From positions 2,852,001 to 2,916,000 of the forward strand of contig JAGYXB010000135.1 in the NCBI GenBank assembly GCA_022495005.1: a stretch of 64,000 nt of DNA, in the 5' to 3' direction. Made by a program: the position numbers and the translations under genes. The notes under the pieces are model-generated. The model was given only the letters and a program-made list of their open reading frames with translations. It was not told the DNA's origin and searched no databases. Below, piece after piece: positions 57,550-64,000 of this stretch (positions are counted from its first letter, which is position 1; each line of letters opens with the position of its first letter). The DNA comes from Rhyacophila brunnea. Taxonomy: Eukaryota > Arthropoda > Insecta > Trichoptera > Rhyacophilidae.

Positions 57550-57926
57550 CAGTGGCGTATCGATAGGGGAACAACTCATAAAACCTTGTTCCAAGATAAT
57601 GGCGTTTGAATTTTTTGCAGTAATTCTCATTTAAATTTTAAAGCCTTGATTTCGATGAAAGTGTATGTTTTTTTATATTTAGTTTAGTGGAATTCATCAA
57701 ATCACAATGAAATTGTACATTTTAATGAAGAATTAACCAATAAATTTGATTATATAACGGAATTACTGATTAATATCAGAAAGGGTTATTCAATTTTATG
57801 ACACATTAAAGAAATTTTTGATTGTTTTTTTTTGCTGAATTATAAAGAGAAGATTATTCTACATCAAATGGCATTCTTAACTCAAAACCTTTAAATTTTG
57901 AGTTGTTCCCCTATTGCTATATTGAG
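57550..57926. mobile_element. Probable hAT MITE, AGGGGAACAACTC ends
   Basis: CAGTGGCGTATCGATAGGGG then AACAACTC at the left; GAGTTGTTCCCCTATTGCTATA at the right. The inner 14 bases are inverted and exact, the outermost right bases are eroded, no duplication found. Confidence 0.55.
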
Positions 57927-58559
57927 ACAATTTTAATAAAATAAAACTTAACAGACTGTCTATAGAGAATATTGTCGCTGTTTGATTTTTAGCTTGAAAA
58001 AAAAACCAATAACTTACTTTAATTAATATATAAACTTTTATGGCCCTAAAAATGCATGAATACGAGAAGATTGATGTGTCCAATTCATCTGTTAAAAAAA
58101 CAAGATATTGTATTTAGATATATCATGAATCGTTGTCATCGCGTTCCATAATTTTCTTTAATAGTTATAATAATGGAAAATGTAGATAATATAAATGGAA
58201 TAGGGTGAGTCGGGTTGTGATTGGGCAATACGTCCGAGTTCATAATATGTGGGATTCAATTTTTTTTATTGATAGTTTGGAATTGTATATTTTTCTTGTA
58301 AATAATATAATATGTTTTCATTGTTTGTTTCAGGTAAGTCAATTTGAATTCTCAACCTTTGTTGTCAACCCCGTCGGCACAATCAGGTAAGCTGAATTAA
58401 AAAAAATATATTTTTTTAATATTCATTACATAAAGTTACATAAAGAGAACTAGTTATTCACAATCAAACGATGTAATTAAATAATCATTTTGTATTGATA
58501 CGACTGTAATGAATTTACATTTTTTTACAACATCGAATAAAAACACTAACCTTTTAGAA
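57927..58559. other. Gap with a candidate micro-exon
   Basis: AT-rich. Holds the exon-like stretch at 58334-58386 listed separately. Confidence 0.4.
58334..58386 (+). other. Candidate 53-bp exon, unrecognised protein
   Basis: Preceded by TTGTTTGTTTCAG and followed by GTAAGC, both good splice signals. Only one phase is open, giving VSQFEFSTFVVNPVGTI. Its base composition stands out from the AT-rich surroundings. I do not recognise the protein and see no neighbouring exons. Confidence 0.25.
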
Positions 58560-58815
58560 CAGTGATGCACAAACCGCGACCCAAAATGGCATTTGTTGCG
58601 GCCCAAAATCGCAAGACGTACTTCATCACTAAATTTTTCATTTAATACGACAAAATTGTACAAATACATATGTGAGTAATGCAGAATGGAGAGTTATTGG
58701 AGTAGCTGATATGTAACTATTAAATTTTAAATAATAAAAATGTATGTCTCGTCTAGTACAATATATCATTATTTTTCAAAAAAAATTTGCTGCTGCGACC
58801 TGTTGTGCATCACTG
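58560..58815. mobile_element. hAT MITE, CAGTGATGCACAA ends, perfect TSD
   Basis: CAGTGATGCACAAACCGCGACC at the left and the inverse of CAGTGATGCACAACAGGTCGC at the right; identical TTTTAGAA outside (58552-58559, 58816-58823). 256 bp, non-coding. The duplication has a central TA. Confidence 0.9.
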
Positions 58816-58823
58816 TTTTAGAA

Positions 58824-60551
58824 GGACAAAAACGTCAGAAAATAAAAGGATAAATAAGAGTACCTATTCATTTATCATCAATAGTTTCGGATTAAGGTAA
58901 ATACACATTAAGATATTGCAGTTAAACGATAATCAATGCTACTCAAATACGTCGTCGTTGTAGATAGCAATGTTTATCTCATCGTAATTGCGTAGCATAG
59001 CCATTATATTCTTATTGATTTCAGACTTGAACAAATATTAGTTAAATTCAATATAAAAATAGGTCACGTCATTAATATTTTCAAGTCTTACTTATAGAAT
59101 AGTGTGAATGAATTCATGATATGTGTAAAACTGATATTTTTCATTAAACTCAGAATTACTCTTTTTCTTATCATAAATTGATCAAAGATATAATATTTAC
59201 TTATTACGAGTACTTATCAAATTTTGAAAAACCTTCGAACACGTTTTTGTATAATATTACTCTCCAGATTTCTCAACAATTAAATGATAAAAATTAACTG
59301 ATTGTTTTGAAATAGATACTCTTATCCCTTCCATTTTGACCCTTCACTATAATAAATTATTTATTCACGCAACGCCAATGCGCATTGGTATTTTTCGAAA
59401 GCTCATGATTTCTTCAGGCGATGCGGCAAAGCACGACTTTACCCATAGATTGCTATCAATTAACCTAAGCAATAGTATATTATATTGTAGCAAAACAAAA
59501 GGACTTGTGATTGAAAAATAGCTACGTTTTCTCTGTAAATTGATTCCCACCAATTGAATTATTCATTCAATAGCGTATCGCTTATTATTATGTATAGAGG
59601 TAGTTATCTCTAAGGTTTACGACCTCATATTCATTATTTATAGCTTTCAAGTGCCATTAAAACTATCGATGTAAGAATATTAAAACATAATATTGTATTA
59701 TAATTTATAAATAAATAATTTGGGGGGTCTTATATGGTAAGCAATGAATGACAATCATTTTTTTAATTTCTTCATTCTTCCGGTAATAAAATCAAAAAAA
59801 TAAAGGTAAGTCATGTTGTAATTCAGTGCGCATACCTACTACAACGTCAACTGAAAAAATATTATGAATCTAGTGAATGACGAGAGTGATGACGACAGTA
59901 TTGTGTCCATGGCAGTGTTCATGACCTTACTATAGTAACAAATTACTTATAGTGAGGTAAAGATAACAGTGTTTACTCCATTTCGCTTTGTGATCGAGGT
60001 CAATTGAGAGCAAAAACCAAACCATAACCGAACACAACCTGCTTATTGTTGAATTACCTATATAAAAAATAGCAAAATTATAATATACTATTTTTATGCT
60101 AACTTCGTCAAAATAGATCATTTTCAAGGATTGATAAATATGTACTTACCTATTTTAAAATAATAACCACGTGGTATTAGAGATGGGAAAACTGGTCGAT
60201 TTTGAAGACTAAGCATACTTACTACCATTATAAAAAAATACTTTACTATATACACTTGTTCCAAAATACTTACTAGTATTTGGAATAAATACTATATAGA
60301 TCGTTTGGCGTGCGTATGCGACAAAAGTTTCATATTCAACTGAAACTAAAACTAACTCCATATTATTAGTATTTTAAAATACGTATCGGCTCAGGGAACT
60401 CAGACTGTGTATAATATAATCGCTAAAAATAAGCTGAGCTTGTCGAAAAGTCCCATTTATTATAAAATTTTAAATTTATTAGTTTTTTTTCTTTTAGGTT
60501 ACAATATTATTGTTAAAAAAATGAATAACAGTGATTTTTTTTTTAAATTTT
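58824..60551. other. Gap, nothing recognised
   Basis: AT-rich; no ends, tRNA boxes or coding motifs seen. Confidence 0.4.
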
Positions 60552-60558
60552 AAACATG

Positions 60559-60787
60559 TGGCCGCGCGGCATAAGCGTTGGACTATAAAACCGTGGGTCC
60601 CAGGTTCGAATCCTGGGTCTGGCAAGTACACATATTGTTTTTCAATTTTTGTGTGTCAGGGTATGGACCTAATAGGTTGAGCAAGTGGCTGACATCCATT
60701 TCTCGTAAAAAACAAAATCTGTCAATACAAACCTCCACTCTGTGGAGGCCCATATGATCCTATCAGGATCGGACATGGTCGAAAAAA
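60559..60787 (+). mobile_element. tRNA-derived SINE, family S1 copy 2
   Basis: A-box-like TGGCCGCGCGGC, B box GGTTCGAATCC (60603), CTGGGTCTGGCAAGTACA, GGTTGAGCAAGTGGCTG, CCATTTCTCGTAAAAAAC, CTGTGGAGGCCCATATGATC, GGATCGGACATGGTCG and an A tail. AAACATG occurs at both ends (60552-60558, 60788-60794). The best-preserved copy of the family here. Confidence 0.9.
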
Positions 60788-60794
60788 AAACATG

Positions 60795-61187
60795 CTTTGA
60801 GCGGTATATAACAAGTCTAAGCCTGTGCGTCGTCTCACCACTGTGCTGTGACACAAAATTTATGATCTATTATTATTCATACATTCGAACGCAATAGACT
60901 AATAAATTAAAATATACATATATTCAAGTGCTATTTCGTTCGTGCGCATTTAATATCAATAGTGTTGAAAGTCTACCAACCGGCGAGTGCACAGAACAGC
61001 GACTCGCGATGATATCATCACAAGTTTTTTTGGAATAAGTTTATTGGGCCACAAATACTCAGTATGGGTAGTTTCATCCGAAACCTGAGTACACAAACTG
61101 GTGACAGTATTTCCAACTCACCTCTACGTGGTATCTTTTTTTTTTTTTTAAATACATCGGTACTATAATAGTTTTCCACAATACCCG
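60795..61187. other. Gap, nothing recognised
   Basis: Ends in a long T run at 61138-61149. Confidence 0.35.
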
Positions 61188-61374
61188 AACGGTGATACGT
61201 CGGTTTATAATGTCGTGGGTCCAGGGTACGAATCCAGGATCTGGCAAATTGACATGTTGTTTTTTTGTTTTTTAAACGTGTAAGTACATGGACCTAATAG
61301 GTTGAACAAGTGGCTAACATCCATTTCTCGTAAAAACAAAAATATATTAACAAAAATTTCACTCTGTGGAGGCC
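61188..61374 (+). mobile_element. SINE family S1, copy 3, 3'-truncated
   Basis: GTGGGTCCAGGGTACGAATCC, GATCTGGCAAAT, GACCTAATAGGTTGAACAAG, CCATTTCTCGTAAAAAC, CTCTGTGGAGGCC. It stops at GGAGGCC, about 15 bases before the inverted copy 4. Confidence 0.8.
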
Positions 61375-61390
61375 AATCTTTTTGTTTTTA

Positions 61391-61560
61391 CCATGTCCGA
61401 TCGTAATAAGATCATTTATATTAATTTGTTTTAACACATTTGTTTTTTTACGAGAAATATAAGTTAGCAACTTGCCCAATCTATTAGGTCCATACTCTGT
61501 ATTTGCCAGACCCAGGATTCGAACCTGGGACCCAATGGTCATCTTCGGCGTAAAAGGCCA
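61391..61560 (-). mobile_element. SINE family S1, copy 4, inverted
   Basis: On the minus strand: GGGTCCCAGGTTCGAATCC, TGGGTCTGGCAAATACAG, GACCTAATAGATTGGGCAAG, TTCTCGTAAAAA, GATCGGACATGG. The GTGGAGGCC block is missing. Its 3' end faces the 3' end of copy 3. Confidence 0.8.
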
Positions 61561-62219
61561 ATCTAAAAGTAGAAAACTTGGAACCCTCCCGGCACTCTTG
61601 TTTTGTTTTGTTTCCCCGATACACGACTTACGGCTACATACCAAATGCGACTACCTATGTTTTTTTTTTAATTAATAACGATCAAAAACGAAGTAAGCAA
61701 CGCCGGTAAATCGATTGCGGCGTTTTAAAATGTAGTTAGTTTGATTCTCCACGTGTTCTGGTGAAAAAGTACATAACAATACTTGCATGATAATAATTGT
61801 ACAATAAATCATAAGGGACAATTGCGACTTTCTCCATTGGCGACATTAATTTTTGTCACGACATCATGAGAAAGTTGGGACGCTATCAAAAATATGTCAT
61901 CGCAGGTCGCAAACATAAATCTCGCACAGTTGCGACAATTCGCGGGCTTTTAACAATATTTTTATGATGGCCATACTTTTAGCTACGTGTTTACTTTTAG
62001 GGCACGGGCATGCTTTTATGAGTTGGCTACTTATTAATTTATGTGTAATTTATAATATATTATATAAACAAATAGAAGGCGTACTTGTGATGATAATATG
62101 TTATGCCACCGGATCCCACCCAGTACCTAAGTGAAAGATATGAATTTATTCGAATTCCACATTGTCTAACTTTTTTGCAATATGTGTGTGTTTGAGGTTT
62201 TACTGGATTTATGGGGTTT
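61561..62219. other. Gap, nothing recognised
   Basis: A short foldable patch with GCGACTTTCTCC and GAGAAAGTTGGG lies at about 61825-61880. Confidence 0.35.
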
Positions 62220-62227
62220 CTTTTAAG

Positions 62228-63228
62228 CAGAGGGGGGCAAACTGCGGCCCGCGGGCCGCATGTGGCCCGCCGGGTGTTTTGTTGCGGCCCGCCATCATTA
62301 ATTGTACTTCTGATTACGAATAACTTTTTTATATATTTTTTAAAAAATATTGACAATACATTAAAATTTGAAGAATTATTTGTTGTTTCGTAAATGTATT
62401 ATCTCAGTACATCTTCCTTGCGTCTCGTCTCACACTATGTAACCACCATTTTCTACGTTGAACATCGTGCCACATTTAAATACGCGTTGCAAGGAAAAAA
62501 ATATATGCCCATGATATGGTGAAGTTTGAATGGATTTCAATTAAAACTCAAGTTATTCCTTCGACAACGTGGACGCGTGGACCACTTTCCAACTTTGAAG
62601 TTGCTGAATATACCAGAATATAAATTTGAAGAATATGGTAAAATTATTAAAGCTCTGAATGACGATTTTTCACAAAGATTTGGTGACTTCCGAAAAATTG
62701 AGACAAGTTTACCAATAGTACGCGATCTATTTTCAATAGATATGGATAGTGTACCGACAGAGCTACAACTTGAGATTATTGATCTGCAGTGTGACACTGA
62801 TTTAAGAGAATTGCATCGTCGTGAAGAAATCTCCAAATTTTACAATGCCCTTAATTCAGACAAATTCGACCAACTTAAAGATTACGCAAGAAAAATGTTC
62901 ATTTGAAAATTTGAAAATTTTTGGTTCAACCTATATATGTGAACAAACATTTTCGATAATGAACCTCAATAAAAATTCTTTACGACCAAATACCTCCGAT
63001 GCTCGTTTACAAGCCGTTATGAGAATATCAACTACAAAATTTACACCTGAATTTAAAAAAATGTTAAAAAATGTACAAAAGTTTCATTCTTCTCATTAAT
63101 TTTTATTTATTGTTTATTTTTAGTGATAATAAATAGTGTATATCTAAAAATTTTATTTTACTTGCGGCCCGCCGCTCATTTTGAATTCTTGAATTTGGCC
63201 CTCCATCCAAAAAGTTTGCCCCCCCCTG
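62228..63228 (+). mobile_element. hAT (Ac/Charlie-like) element, internally deleted, perfect TSD
   Basis: CAGAGGGGGGCAAACT and its inverse AGTTTGCCCCCCCCTG, both followed inward by GCGGCCCGC words. Identical CTTTTAAG outside (62220-62227, 63229-63236). The duplication has T at position 2 and A at position 7, the nTnnnnAn pattern of the Ac branch. It encloses the C-terminal third of a GTF2IRD2-like hAT transposase. Confidence 0.95.
62464..63099 (+). pseudogene. hAT transposase C-terminal part, GTF2IRD2-like
   Basis: Recognisable order with two or more frameshifts: HLNTR..KKIYAHDMV (62470-62510), then from 62526 FQLKLKLFLRQ, HFPTLKLL, LNDDFSQRFGDFRKIE, VRDLFSIDMDSVPTELQLE and IIDLQCDTDLRELH, ending DYARKMFI at 62906. 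A frameshift within an AATTTGAAA duplication leads to FGSTYICEQTFSIMNLNKN, then DARLQAVMRISTTKFTPEF to a stop at 63097. This matches the C-terminal half of GTF2IRD2/ZBED-type proteins derived from Charlie-like hATs, including the dimerisation motif (STYICEQTFSIMN). BED finger and first catalytic residues are deleted. Confidence 0.85.
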
Positions 63229-63236
63229 CTTTTAAG

Positions 63237-63710
63237 CATACCTAATAAATAATTTAAGGTGGATCATAATATTATATGCCAACAGAGAACCTAGCGGGAA
63301 AATATGAAGCTTGCAATTTGAGATTTTTTTTGATAATTTACAATTTCAACAGTATAAATTAATAAATATGTATCTGAAAACATTAAAATGATTTTTTTTT
63401 CAAGTCAAAGATAAACTTACAATTGTAAAAAAAAATGTGAATTTGTCACATATTTGGTACATAGGTTACGTTATTATTACATTATTTTTATGGTTATATT
63501 TAATTTAAAAATTTAGTTTAAGTTTTCAAAAACAGCGTTTAGTTTTTTGACTAATTCATAGTTTTAATATTTTTATATCTTTTTTAAAAAACATCGATTT
63601 CTATAAAAAATATAAATGTGTATAACTTGAAATCCTTTTTATTTAATAGTTATTGCATAATAAAAAATTAAAAAGTATGTAAAACAATACATATAAATAA
63701 TGAGTTAAAG
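63237..63710. other. Gap, very AT-rich
   Basis: Nothing recognised. Confidence 0.4.
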
Positions 63711-63900
63711 GCCAGCCACACGCTCATGCTTCACTACGGCGTTGCCTGCGTTAATCAGTTTGCGCAGGCAAACCCGTACGTGTGAACGGCAAAACTGTAC
63801 ACCGCGCAAACCAAAAAGTGCGGCTTGCGTAAAATTCAACTTGTTTGAAATTTTAACTGCGCAAACCGAGTTTTACAAGCCGCGCTCAGTTCGTCGAAGG
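63710..63900. repeat. GC-rich element end, GGCCAGCCACACGC
   Basis: GGCCAGCCACACGC after TTAAA marks the start of a GC-rich block with repeated GCGCAAACC / GGTTTGCGC-like words at 63760-63865. It looks like one end of a MITE. The other end is not found before the next repeat begins. Confidence 0.4.
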
Positions 63901-63914
63901 TTACGGTCTTTTTT

Positions 63915-64000
63915 CATTCATACTTATTTGTTTTCGTTGGATTAAGAATACATAATAATATTACACATATTATTGTTGGTACGTTTTTTAAATTTATTAA
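63915..64000. repeat. Partial copy of hAT MITE M3 at window edge
   Basis: CATTCATACTTATTTGTTTTCGTTGGATTAAGAATAC matches internal parts of 48943-49501 and 55777-56274 in the same sense. It probably continues beyond the window. Confidence 0.5.

Overview
The window is an AT-rich stretch of an insect-like nuclear genome. I find no intact cellular gene in it. What can be recognised is transposable-element debris of animal type: hAT, Tc1/mariner, pogo and PIF/Harbinger-like DNA elements and their short non-autonomous derivatives, RTE-type LINE fragments, tRNA-derived SINEs, and an unusual fold-back retroposon. Recurring GGTACCTAC-like strings and the mix of hAT remnants related to GTF2IRD2 and ZBED5 transposases suggest a hemipteran or lepidopteran host. 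I cannot settle which. There are no operons, CRISPR arrays, rRNA or phage genes.

Left part (1-13.8 kb): a truncated RTE reverse transcriptase at the edge; the first copy of a long-TIR element (also at 10.1 and 13.5 kb, the last in opposite orientation); a decayed 2.3 kb transposon with perfect 33-bp TIRs and ATAT on both sides (3033-5339); a nearly complete mariner (7671-8971) inside a hAT-like element; and a hAT element (11631-12422) holding a second hAT-type element.

Middle part (14-35 kb): an internally deleted pogo-like element (14695-16009) with eight copies of a GTTGTTAC-containing motif; solo hAT ends; RTE fragments on both strands; a Harbinger-like element (31034-31687); and a SINE with a perfect 12-bp duplication inside a DNA element (34226-35147). 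Much of 18.2-25 kb and 27.4-31 kb is featureless AT-rich DNA.

Right part (35-64 kb): two copies of a fold-back retroposon, each with a perfect 12-bp target duplication (41577-41840 and 43372-43585); a run of hAT elements with perfect 8-bp duplications (44.9, 48.9, 54.3, 56.4, 56.6, 58.6 and 62.2 kb); a pogo-type MITE (49.9 kb); and a SINE cluster at 60.6-61.6 kb including two copies meeting 3'-end to 3'-end.

The elements do not form a pathway. They form a stratigraphy: at least seven nested insertions give relative ages, and several elements with perfect target duplications look fairly recent. Possible host exons are faint (about 1.7, 55.18 and 58.33 kb) and unproven.
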